Origin: CAZUDI01 sp964618975
GTDB lineage: Bacteria > Desulfobacterota > Desulfomonilia > UBA1062
Assembly (NCBI GenBank): GCA_964618975.1
Contig: CAZUDI010000039.1
Location: forward strand, 1 to 37,555
Length of the DNA stretch: 37,555 nt
Direction: 5' to 3'
Shown one piece after another: positions 15,971-23,388 of the stretch; the first letter of the stretch is position 1, and each line of letters starts with the position of its first letter. The translations under genes were made by a program, and so were the position numbers. A model generated the notes under the pieces. It was not told the DNA's origin. It searched no databases and worked only from the letters and a program-made list of their open reading frames with translations.

Positions 15971-17860
15971 ATGGAGTCACAGGACATTCACTGGAGAGAC
16001 AGGCTCGCATCTCCCGAGGAGGCCCTCGCTCGCATCCAGCCGGGCATGACCATCTTCCTCGGTACGGGATGCGCCGAGCCCCGGACCCTGGTCAGGCATC
16101 TCATGCAGTCCGGGGGCACCAATCTGCAGGACCTGGAGATCATCCAGCTTGTCAGCCTGGGGGATGCCATCACCCACGAGGGGCTCCAGTCACACAAATA
16201 CCGGCTCAAGACCTTCTTTTCCGGGTGGGTGGCGGGAGCGGCCTTCACCGAGGGCTGGATCGATCTCATCCCCAGCCGCTTCTCCCGCATCCCCTATCTC
16301 TTCAGATCCCGGCAGATCTCCGTCGATGTGGCCTTCATCCAGGTGACCCCTCCCAACGAGGCCGGCTACCTCAGCCTGGGCACCGCCGTGGATGTGGCAC
16401 AGCAGGCCATGGAGCAGGCCGCCTTCGTGGTGGGCGAGATCAATTCACACCTTCCGCGCACCTTTGGGGACACCTTCGTGCACATCTCGGATTTCGACCT
16501 GCTGGTGGAGGCCGAAGAGGATGCGCCCATCGTCATCCCCCGCTGGCCGGTGGACGAGGTCTTCGACCAGGTCGCCGCCAACGTGGCCTCCCTCATCGAG
16601 GACGGCAGTTGCATCGGCTTCTCCCTGGGGCCACTCTACGAGTCCCTGGGCCGGCACCTGGCCCAAAAGCGCAACCTGGGGGTGCATTCCCCCTTCATCA
16701 CCGACGCCCTGATGGACCTCATCACCAGCGGGGCCGTCACCAACCGCCGCAAGGAGATCTTCCGAGGCAAGTCCCTGGTGTCCTACGCCTTCGGGAGCGA
16801 AGAGCTCATGCGCTGGCTCGACCGCAACCCCCTGGTGGAGTTCCAGGGCATCGACATGGTCTTCCACCCGGTCAATATCGGGCGCAATCCCCGTTACATC
16901 ACCGTGCTGCCGGCGCGCAAGGTGGACATCACCGGCCGCATCGCCCTGCACTTCGGCAAGGGTGCCATCGCTGCCGCCCCGGGGGAATCCATGGACTTCA
17001 TCAACGGGGCCGAGCTCTCCTCCGGCGGCCGGATCATCTTCGCCCTGCCCAGCCGCAACTTGAGAGGCGAACCCAACATCCTCATCTCGGTGGAGTCGCA
17101 GCCCAACGAGCTCAGCCTGCGCGAGTGCGTGGATATGGTGGTCACCGAGTACGGTATCGCCAATCTGAGGGGCCGCACCGTCCGGGAACGCGCCCAGGCC
17201 CTCATCGATATCGCCCACCCCGATGACCGCCTCGCGCTGGTGGAGCATGCCAAGCAGGAGCATATCCTCTACCGGGACCAGATCTTTCTACCCGGCAGCG
17301 CCCAGCTCTACCCCCAGGCCATCGACGAGCGCGTGACCTTCAAGGGCTCTCTCAAGGTTCAGTTCCGCCCCATCAAACCCTCGGACGAAGAGGAGATGCG
17401 CCGCCTCTTCTACCGCTTCTCTGATAAAACGGTCTACTATCGCTATTTCTCGGCCATCAAGACCATGCCCCACAAGAAGATGCAGCAGTATGTCAATGTT
17501 GACCGCACCCGTGTGATGTCCATCGTGGCGCTCAGCGGCGAACACGGCCAGGAGCACATCATCGCCGAGGCGCGCTTCGTCAAGCACCGCGACCGGCCCT
17601 ACGCCGATGTCGCCTTCGTGGTCGACGAAAACCACCAGGGCCTGGGCATCGCCACCCACCTCTATCGCATGCTCATCCGCCTCGGACGCGAAGCCGGCCT
17701 GGAGGGATTCACCGCCGATGTCCTGGCCTCCAACAAAGAAATGCTCAAGGTATTCGAAAAGGGCGACATCCCCTTCGAGGCGGTCCTGCGCTACGGCACC
17801 TACGAGATCACCATCCCCTTCGCCGGAACGGCGGGGCCCCTCCCCGGGGAGACCCGCTGA
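15971..17860 (+). CDS. acetyl-CoA hydrolase/transferase-like protein fused to a GNAT acetyltransferase
   Basis: 629 residues. Residues about 10-445 match the acetyl-CoA hydrolase / 4-hydroxybutyrate CoA-transferase fold (MTIFLGTGCAEPRTLV near 29, FHPVNIGRNPRYI near 300, VVTEYGIANLRGRTVRERA near 390). Residues about 455-625 form a GNAT domain with RPIKPSDEEEMRRLFYRF and the acetyl-CoA loop HQGLGIATHLY near 555. The fusion suggests protein acetylation linked to acyl-CoA status, or a CoA transferase with a regulatory domain. In the segment LGVHSPFITDALMDL (near 237-251) Pro stands where classic CoA transferases have the catalytic Glu (HTEMFSDG), so hydrolase or transferase activity is uncertain. 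ATG 15971 was chosen because family similarity starts shortly after; AAGGATGG lies upstream. Confidence 0.88.
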   Translation: MESQDIHWRDRLASPEEALARIQPGMTIFLGTGCAEPRTLVRHLMQSGGTNLQDLEIIQLVSLGDAITHEGLQSHKYRLKTFFSGWVAGAAFTEGWIDLIPSRFSRIPYLFRSRQISVDVAFIQVTPPNEAGYLSLGTAVDVAQQAMEQAAFVVGEINSHLPRTFGDTFVHISDFDLLVEAEEDAPIVIPRWPVDEVFDQVAANVASLIEDGSCIGFSLGPLYESLGRHLAQKRNLGVHSPFITDALMDLITSGAVTNRRKEIFRGKSLVSYAFGSEELMRWLDRNPLVEFQGIDMVFHPVNIGRNPRYITVLPARKVDITGRIALHFGKGAIAAAPGESMDFINGAELSSGGRIIFALPSRNLRGEPNILISVESQPNELSLRECVDMVVTEYGIANLRGRTVRERAQALIDIAHPDDRLALVEHAKQEHILYRDQIFLPGSAQLYPQAIDERVTFKGSLKVQFRPIKPSDEEEMRRLFYRFSDKTVYYRYFSAIKTMPHKKMQQYVNVDRTRVMSIVALSGEHGQEHIIAEARFVKHRDRPYADVAFVVDENHQGLGIATHLYRMLIRLGREAGLEGFTADVLASNKEMLKVFEKGDIPFEAVLRYGTYEITIPFAGTAGPLPGETR

Positions 17861-17987
17861 AGGTAATGGGCGAAACCCTTCCCGAGCACGCCCCGTGATG
17901 TCCCCCCTTTAAGCCCCCGGGAACGATCTACACCTTACGCTCTTGCCGTCCGGGGGCGTAAGTCCCGGTGTCCCATGCAAAAGGGCC

Positions 17988-18030
17988 TTGACATGGGTCC
18001 ACCATTTTTGTTAGTGAATATTAGCTAACA
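17988..18030 (+). promoter_or_regulatory. TTGACA box and inverted-repeat operator upstream of tetR
   Basis: TTGACA at 17988-17993 is followed by a 22-base imperfect palindrome, TGTTAG (18009-18014) and CTAACA (18025-18030) around an AT-rich centre. The size and place suit a TetR-family binding site; the regulator gene starts 115 bases downstream. No convincing -10 is seen; TAACAT (18026-18031) is the best guess. A degenerate copy of the dispersed repeat (GGGCAAGCC ... CTTGCCGCCGCAGGCG) may lie at 18050-18110. Confidence 0.5.
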
Positions 18031-18145
18031 TACAGCCGCTGGTATATCACTTGGGCAAGCCAGGGGGCCCCCTTGCCGCCGCAGGCGATAAGGGGGGCGT
18101 CCCACAACTTACAAACCGCTCTCGGGCGGGGAAACAGGGGTTTGA

Positions 18146-18751
18146 ATGAGCAAGATCATCGAGTCCGGGAAGCGCCTGCGCTCGCCTGAGCGTCGCGAAC
18201 AGATCATCCGTGCCACCCTGGAGCTGATCGTTGAAAACGGGCTTACCGGCACCACCATCGGCCGCATCGCCCCCCGGGTGGGCATCAGCGAACCGGCCCT
18301 CTACCGCCATTTCAGGAACCGCAGCGAGATTCTGCACGCGGCCCTGGAGGACATAACCATGAAGCTCCTGTCCCACGTCACCTCCCCCGAGCCGAATGTC
18401 ATCGAACGTATCCGCCAACAGAGCGAGGCCCTGTACGCCTCGGTCATGTCACACCCCGAGGAGTCCAAGGTGCTCTTCGAGTTCATCTGCGCCCCCCCGG
18501 CCGAGAACCTGCGCGAACGCGTGCAGGCCTCCCTGCTGGGGGTCATCCAGTATGCCCAGGAGATTCTGCGGGAGGGGGTGTGTCAGGGAAGCCTGCGTGA
18601 AGACCTCGACTGCAATGTCTATGGCTGGGAGATCTTCTCCCTGGGGTTCACCCTGTATTTCGCCAGTCTGCTCGGCCTGGAATCGGCGCTGACCCGCGAA
18701 ACGGCGCTGGCGGCGGTTGAGAATATCCTCAAGGATATCGAGAAAAAATAA
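18146..18751 (+). CDS. TetR/AcrR-family transcriptional regulator
   Basis: 201 residues. N-terminal TetR DNA-binding domain, with the helix-turn-helix in TTIGRIAPRVGISEPALYRH (about residues 34-53), preceded by REQIIRATLELIVENG. The rest is a helical ligand-binding domain with a FSLGFTLYFASLLGL stretch. AGGGG lies 5 bases before the ATG. It is 34 bases upstream of the first FAD oxidoreductase, which suggests cotranscription and control of that cluster, probably as an autorepressor via the palindrome at 18009-18030. The effector is unknown; a lipid or acyl-CoA would suit the context. Confidence 0.9.
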   Translation: MSKIIESGKRLRSPERREQIIRATLELIVENGLTGTTIGRIAPRVGISEPALYRHFRNRSEILHAALEDITMKLLSHVTSPEPNVIERIRQQSEALYASVMSHPEESKVLFEFICAPPAENLRERVQASLLGVIQYAQEILREGVCQGSLREDLDCNVYGWEIFSLGFTLYFASLLGLESALTRETALAAVENILKDIEKK

Positions 18752-18785
18752 ACCAATACGTTCCAAAACAAAGGAGGTATGCGTG

Positions 18786-20273
18786 ATGAAGGCCTTGATT
18801 ATGGGCGGAGGGATGTCGGGTCTGGCCACAGCCATCAATCTTCTCGATCTGGGATTCGAGGTGGAACTCATCGAGGCCGATGAATTCTTCGGCGGACGGG
18901 CCAGTTCGTGGCTGGACGAGGACGGGGACATGATCGACAACGCGTTGCACGTCTTCTTCCCCTATTATGTGAACCTGATGAATTTCTTTAAAAAGATGGG
19001 GATTGCCGACAACATCCTCTGGAAAAGCACCGATTTCTACTACCAGCAGGAAGGAGGCCGTCAGGCGGTGCTGAGCTTCCCCAACCTGCCCGCGCCCCTG
19101 CATGCGCTGGTGGCCTACCTCACGCTGATGAAAAACTATTCGGCCGTCCCCAAGTGGAAGATGCTGCTGGCGGCCCTGGCCGCGGCCCGCAGCACCACCC
19201 TCTACTCCGAGGCCCGCTTGGACGCCCTGGACGAGATCTCCTTCGGCATGTGGGCCATGGCCAATGCCCCGCGGGACGCCTTCAAGTTCATGGAGCCGGG
19301 CATCAACGGACTGACCTTCACCCCCGGCTGGGGGGTCTCGGCCAAGGTCATGACCAATTGGTTCAAGAAGGTCTCGGCCGGACCCGAGACCGCGCGCGTG
19401 GGCTTTGCCAACGGCGGCCTAGGGGAGATCTGGGTGGGCACCTGCCTCGATTACATCCGTGAAAAGGGCGGCACGTGCACACCCGGTCAGCGGGTAACCT
19501 CCATCGACATCCAGGACAACCGTATCACGGGTATCACCGTCAACGGCAAAGAAAAGAAGCAGGCCGACCTCTACATCTCGGCCATGGGCCCCTTCCAGCT
19601 TAGAAACCTGCTGCCCGGTGAAGCCTTCCGCTTCGAGTATTTCCAGGACCTGTGGCACTTCCAGTACTCGCCGTCACTCTCCATCCAGATCTGGTTCGAC
19701 CGCAAACTCACCGATGTGGATGTGACCTTCTTCTCCAACGACTGCATCTTCAACACCTATGCCGACCTTTCCAACGTGCTGCCGCACATCTTCAAAGGCG
19801 GCACCATGTTCGAGATGGTGCTCTCGCCCGCCGACCACATCGAGGGCCTGCCGGACGAGGTGATCTTCGACAAATGCATCAGCGACCTGAAGCGCCTCTT
19901 CCCCGAGGCCCGTCAGGCCGAGGTCAAGAAGTACAAGGTGGTCAGAGCGCGTCAGGGTGTCTATCGGCCCTACCCCGGCATGGAGGCCCACCGTCCCTAC
20001 CAGCGCAGCCCCTACGAAAACTTCTATCTCACGGGCGACTATACCAAGACCCATGTGAGTTCGGGCGGCATGGAGGCCGCCATCTGGAACGCCAACAAGA
20101 CCACCGAGGTCATCTCCCAGGACAAGCTCGGCCGCGTGATCACCCTGAACGAGGAATTCGATCCGCCCAAGGGGCTCACGGCCTTCATCAAACCCGCCGT
20201 CTACGGCGGCGCCGCCCTGGGGGCGCTCTGCGCTGTCAGGGCGGCTCTCAGGGCGCTCTTCGGCCGCAGATAG
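18786..20273 (+). CDS. FAD-dependent oxidoreductase, phytoene/zeta-carotene desaturase-like
   Basis: 495 residues. The FAD dinucleotide-binding motif GGGMSGLATA is at residues 7-16, with the ribose-binding acid in ELIEAD near 31; the family's second FAD motif is NFYLTGDYTKTHVSSGGMEAA near residue 416. The segment IDNALHVFFPYYVNLMNFF (near residue 53) strongly recalls plant/cyanobacterial-type phytoene and zeta-carotene desaturases. A hydrophobic C-terminal segment (about 468-487) followed by RR suggests membrane association. It probably desaturates or oxidises an isoprenoid or other lipid; no other carotenoid gene is near. ATG 18786 was chosen; AAAGGAGG lies 8 bases upstream. It is coupled with the TetR gene 34 bases before it. 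Confidence 0.86.
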   Translation: MKALIMGGGMSGLATAINLLDLGFEVELIEADEFFGGRASSWLDEDGDMIDNALHVFFPYYVNLMNFFKKMGIADNILWKSTDFYYQQEGGRQAVLSFPNLPAPLHALVAYLTLMKNYSAVPKWKMLLAALAAARSTTLYSEARLDALDEISFGMWAMANAPRDAFKFMEPGINGLTFTPGWGVSAKVMTNWFKKVSAGPETARVGFANGGLGEIWVGTCLDYIREKGGTCTPGQRVTSIDIQDNRITGITVNGKEKKQADLYISAMGPFQLRNLLPGEAFRFEYFQDLWHFQYSPSLSIQIWFDRKLTDVDVTFFSNDCIFNTYADLSNVLPHIFKGGTMFEMVLSPADHIEGLPDEVIFDKCISDLKRLFPEARQAEVKKYKVVRARQGVYRPYPGMEAHRPYQRSPYENFYLTGDYTKTHVSSGGMEAAIWNANKTTEVISQDKLGRVITLNEEFDPPKGLTAFIKPAVYGGAALGALCAVRAALRALFGRR

Positions 20274-20382
20274 GGTCACACCAACCGGGATTGCGGCCTG
20301 CCGGCGGGCCTCCCTGTCCGGGGATGTCCTCTTCACCGCTGCAGACAGCCGGGGGCCGCCCCCTTAAACGAGGAGGCTTGTT

Positions 20383-21711
20383 ATGAAGATCATCGTCATC
20401 GGTGCAGGAACCGCAGGTCTGGCAGCCCTCCATACCCTCGCGGCCAGGGGGGCGCACGTCCTCTGCCTGGAGGCCGCCCCCCTTCCGGGCGGGCGCACGA
20501 CCTCGAGGCTCCAGGACGGTTACATCTTTGACCTGGGCACGCAGTTCTTCTTCTCGCATTATGACACCTATAACCGGCTGGCATATGATGCGGGCCTTAT
20601 GGATGATCTTGAAAGCTGGCCCTTCATCGCCGGCTTCTGGCATCATGAGCGCTTCAATCCCCTCATCGCCTCGGTCAATCCCCGTGATCTGTGGGCCTGG
20701 AGGAGATACCTCAAGGGTGTGCACCGCTGCCTGCCCTGGCGGGCCTACCTGCAGCTGCTGCCCCTCCTCCCCACCCTTATCAGGCGGCTTAACTCTCTGG
20801 AATTCACCCGCTTCGAGGGCATTCTGGATCTTGACCGTGAGAGTCTGGCGGATTTTATCACCCGCAAAGGTGGCTGCGAGGCGCTGGAGTACGTGTTTCA
20901 GCCCGTGGCCTCCTGCCTGACCCTGGGACAGCCCGAGGAGATTGGCGCCGGCTACGGCCTGGCGCTTTTATGGAACATGATCAACGGGCTGTGGACCTTC
21001 AGGCATGGCATCGGTGCCCTGAGCGCGCGCCTGGGAGAAATGCATAGTTCAAGCATTCATTACAACACCCCGGCCAGAAAGATCGTGATCGATCAGGGCC
21101 GTGTCCGGGGGGTGGAGACCGAGGCGGGCCTTATCGAGGCAGATGCGGTCATCTGCACCACCACCGCTCAGACGGCGCTGAAGATCGCGCCCGCCCTGCC
21201 GGACACACTCAGGAAACCCCTGGGAATGGCGCGCTATACCGCCTGCTGCCATGTCCAGTTCGCCCTGCAAGAGCGGCTCTTCCCCAAAGACTGGTATGCC
21301 GCCGCCATGCCAAGAAAGGCCGGCTCCTTCGTGGTGGGCTTTCTGGACGACTCGTCTAAGGGCGCGGCCTATGTGCCCGAGGGCGGCGGGCTGGTCAACT
21401 GCTTCACCTTCGGGCCACGTGTCGCCGAACTCATCGCCCTACCGGATCATGAAGTGGAGCACCTGGTGATCAAGGAGATCCGGCGCTACATGCCCGCCAT
21501 GCCCGATAAGCCTCTCTTTAGCGTCATCTCCCGCTTCGACGAGGCCGTCTGCACCTCCCCTCCGGGCATGCTCGAGACCATGCAGCACCTCAGGGCACAC
21601 AACTACCACGCAGTGCACGGCCTCTTCCTGGCCGGCGATTACCTCCTGATGCCCTCGGTGGAGGGCTCGGCCGCCAGCGGCTGCTTCGCCGCTGCGCAGG
21701 CCCTGAGGTGA
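20383..21711 (+). CDS. FAD-dependent amine oxidase/protoporphyrinogen-oxidase-like protein
   Basis: 442 residues. GAGTAGLAALHTL (about residues 7-19) is the FAD-binding motif; ribose-contact CLEA near 29 and GGRTTSRLQDGYIFDLGTQF near 37-56 match the NAD(P)-binding/amine-oxidase superfamily to which protoporphyrinogen oxidase and carotenoid desaturases belong. The C-terminal FAD segment is GLFLAGDYLLMPSVEGSAAS near 415. It has a strong ribosome site (GAGGAGG). It lies 109 bases after the first FAD gene and is clearly a different subfamily. Substrate unknown. Confidence 0.85.
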   Translation: MKIIVIGAGTAGLAALHTLAARGAHVLCLEAAPLPGGRTTSRLQDGYIFDLGTQFFFSHYDTYNRLAYDAGLMDDLESWPFIAGFWHHERFNPLIASVNPRDLWAWRRYLKGVHRCLPWRAYLQLLPLLPTLIRRLNSLEFTRFEGILDLDRESLADFITRKGGCEALEYVFQPVASCLTLGQPEEIGAGYGLALLWNMINGLWTFRHGIGALSARLGEMHSSSIHYNTPARKIVIDQGRVRGVETEAGLIEADAVICTTTAQTALKIAPALPDTLRKPLGMARYTACCHVQFALQERLFPKDWYAAAMPRKAGSFVVGFLDDSSKGAAYVPEGGGLVNCFTFGPRVAELIALPDHEVEHLVIKEIRRYMPAMPDKPLFSVISRFDEAVCTSPPGMLETMQHLRAHNYHAVHGLFLAGDYLLMPSVEGSAASGCFAAAQALR

Positions 21712-21798
21712 TCGCGTGACCGCCGATACCAGGGCCGCAGTCACGCAGGGGACCGCCCGCGCCTTTGTGAGGGAGGTGGTAGCGGAAACCCGGTCAAC

Positions 21799-21883
21799 GC
21801 GACGAATCAGGGGGAAGGAATCCCGGCGCAGGCTTCTGCCCCGGCTTGCCGCCGCAAGCAGCGGGGAATTCGACCCATAGCCA
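21799..21883 (+). repeat. dispersed two-hairpin element, copy 6, running into the assembly gap
   Basis: Forward copy: GAATCAGGGGGAAGGAATCC, CGCAGGCTTCTGCCCC, GGCTTGCCGCCGCAAGCAGC, GAATTCGACCCATAGCCA. Its last 45 bases (21839-21883) are identical to the first 45 bases after the gap. Confidence 0.75.
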
Positions 21884-21983
21884 NNNNNNNNNNNNNNNNN
21901 NNNNNNNNNNNNNNNNNNNNNNNNNNNNNNNNNNNNNNNNNNNNNNNNNNNNNNNNNNNNNNNNNNNNNNNNNNNNNNNNNNN
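21884..21983. other. assembly gap of 100 N
   Basis: Exactly 100 N, the usual placeholder for a gap of unknown length. It breaks the intergenic stretch between the second and third FAD genes (21712-22079). Because the same 45 bases stand on both sides, the real gap may be very short or absent, or may hide further repeat copies. Confidence 0.98.
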
Positions 21984-22031
21984 CCCCGGCTTGCCGCCGC
22001 AAGCAGCGGGGAATTCGACCCATAGCCATTA
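21984..22031 (+). repeat. dispersed element, partial copy 7 after the gap
   Basis: Starts at the first base after the gap with CCCCGGCTTGCCGCCGCAAG and ends CGACCCATAGCCATT; an exact duplicate of 21839-21883 over 45 bases (21984-22028). It may be the same physical copy seen from two contigs. Confidence 0.7.
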
Positions 22032-22079
22032 AACATCCTGCGCCGGAGACCCCGGGCAGGACATCTCAGGGAGCATGAC

Positions 22080-23159
22080 ATGAGCCAGAACAGGGATATC
22101 AGGATCTACGGGGCCGGCATGTCCGGCCTGGTGGCGGCCATCAACCTGGCCCGCGAGGGCCACACGGTGGTGGTCCACGACCGCGAGCAGGGCTTCGGGG
22201 GCGACGCCCTCTACAACCCCTCCACCCACACCACGCCGCTGGATGTCGAGCGTACCTCAAAATACATCGGCATCGACATCGCACCGGCCTTCCACCCGCT
22301 GGTGGATTGCCCCTTCTACTTCCACGACACGCGGGTGTCGGCACCCGTCAGTGGCCTCTACACCGTGGAGCGGGGCAACCGTCCCACCAGCCTCGACAGC
22401 CTGCTGTATGCCGAGGCCCTCAAGTTGGGGGTTCAATTCGAATTCGGCTCGCCGCTGAAAAGGGAGGACCTGCCCAAACTCCCCCCCTCCACCATCATCG
22501 CCTGCGGCCTGACGGTTGATGTCTACCGCCTGCTAGAGATCCCCTACCTCACCTGGTACGGCTGGATCTCGCGCGGCGAGATCGGTTTCAGCGGGCATTC
22601 CTGGATCTGGATGGACGAGTCCATCTCCGAGTACGGCTACCTGAGTTCGGTAAACAACTACTACTTCAACCTGCTCTTTTCCATCCGGCCGGTCACCGAG
22701 AAACACCTGGACACCTACCGGCGTTTCATGGTGCGCAACGAGGGCCTCGAGCACGACACCTGGCACAGGGCCTCCGGGTGTGTGCCCATTGCGCGCCCTG
22801 ACAATCCCCGGCTCAAGCACAAGGACCTGATCATGTGCGGCACCATCAGCGGGTTCATGGATCCCATGGCCTGGTTCGGCATCGCCGGCGCGCTGACCTC
22901 GGGCCGCATTGCGGCCCTGGCCGTGAGCGACCCCCTTCGGGCCGAGCAGGAATTCCGGCGCTTCAGCCGCTATTTCCGGACGGCCTTCTTCATCAAAAAC
23001 CGTCTCTGGTACACCCTGCGCCCGCATGTGGGCCTGCTGGAGAAGGCCGTGCGCCTGGCCGGTGAAGAGCGGCTCGCGCGCCTGGCCGCACGGTATGTAA
23101 GGGCGGACGCGCACATCCCCTTTGCCATCCCCTGCTATGCCAATCTGGGGTGTTACTGA
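22080..23159 (+). CDS. FAD/NAD(P)-binding oxidoreductase, third in cluster
   Basis: 359 residues. An N-terminal Rossmann FAD motif IYGAGMSGLVAAINLA (about 9-24) is followed by VVVHDRE. The rest is divergent: a WYGWISRGEIGF stretch near 160 and SGFMDPMAWFGIAGALTSGR near 258-277, the latter resembling the FAD-contacting GD/G-A-A region of geranylgeranyl-reductase-like flavoproteins. It ends with a basic helical tail and Cys residues close to the C-terminus. CAGGGAGC precedes ATG. It is the smallest and most divergent of the three flavoproteins; its start region lies just after the gap but appears complete. Confidence 0.8.
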   Translation: MSQNRDIRIYGAGMSGLVAAINLAREGHTVVVHDREQGFGGDALYNPSTHTTPLDVERTSKYIGIDIAPAFHPLVDCPFYFHDTRVSAPVSGLYTVERGNRPTSLDSLLYAEALKLGVQFEFGSPLKREDLPKLPPSTIIACGLTVDVYRLLEIPYLTWYGWISRGEIGFSGHSWIWMDESISEYGYLSSVNNYYFNLLFSIRPVTEKHLDTYRRFMVRNEGLEHDTWHRASGCVPIARPDNPRLKHKDLIMCGTISGFMDPMAWFGIAGALTSGRIAALAVSDPLRAEQEFRRFSRYFRTAFFIKNRLWYTLRPHVGLLEKAVRLAGEERLARLAARYVRADAHIPFAIPCYANLGCY

Positions 23160-23258
23160 AAGGCGCAACAGGATCGGCGTTACGGGCTTGCCCTCCTGGA
23201 AGCCCCCGACTTTCAGAGGGTGGGAGCCGGGAAAGATCAGTCCTTCGCATGTATGATA

Positions 23259-23287
23259 TTGGCAAGCAATAAATTCTCGGGTAGTAT
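23259..23287 (+). promoter_or_regulatory. candidate promoter before the 878-residue protein gene
   Basis: TTGGCA (23259-23264), a 17-base spacer and TAGTAT (23282-23287), about 100 bases before the start codon, in a locally AT-richer stretch. Confidence 0.45.
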
Positions 23288-23388
23288 GAGGTATCTGGCA
23301 AAAGACAGGTTCTGTCTGCACCATGCTCCCGACGCATCAGGGCCAGATTTCCATGTACCTGTGTCTTTGATGAGAGGAGGGGTCTACC

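Noticed and set aside
18786..23159. Hopanoid/squalene HpnE-type or full carotenoid pathway
   Set aside because: Only desaturase-like flavoproteins are present; no HpnC/HpnD, phytoene synthase or squalene cyclase gene is in the window, and the first enzyme resembles plant-type phytoene desaturase more than HpnE.
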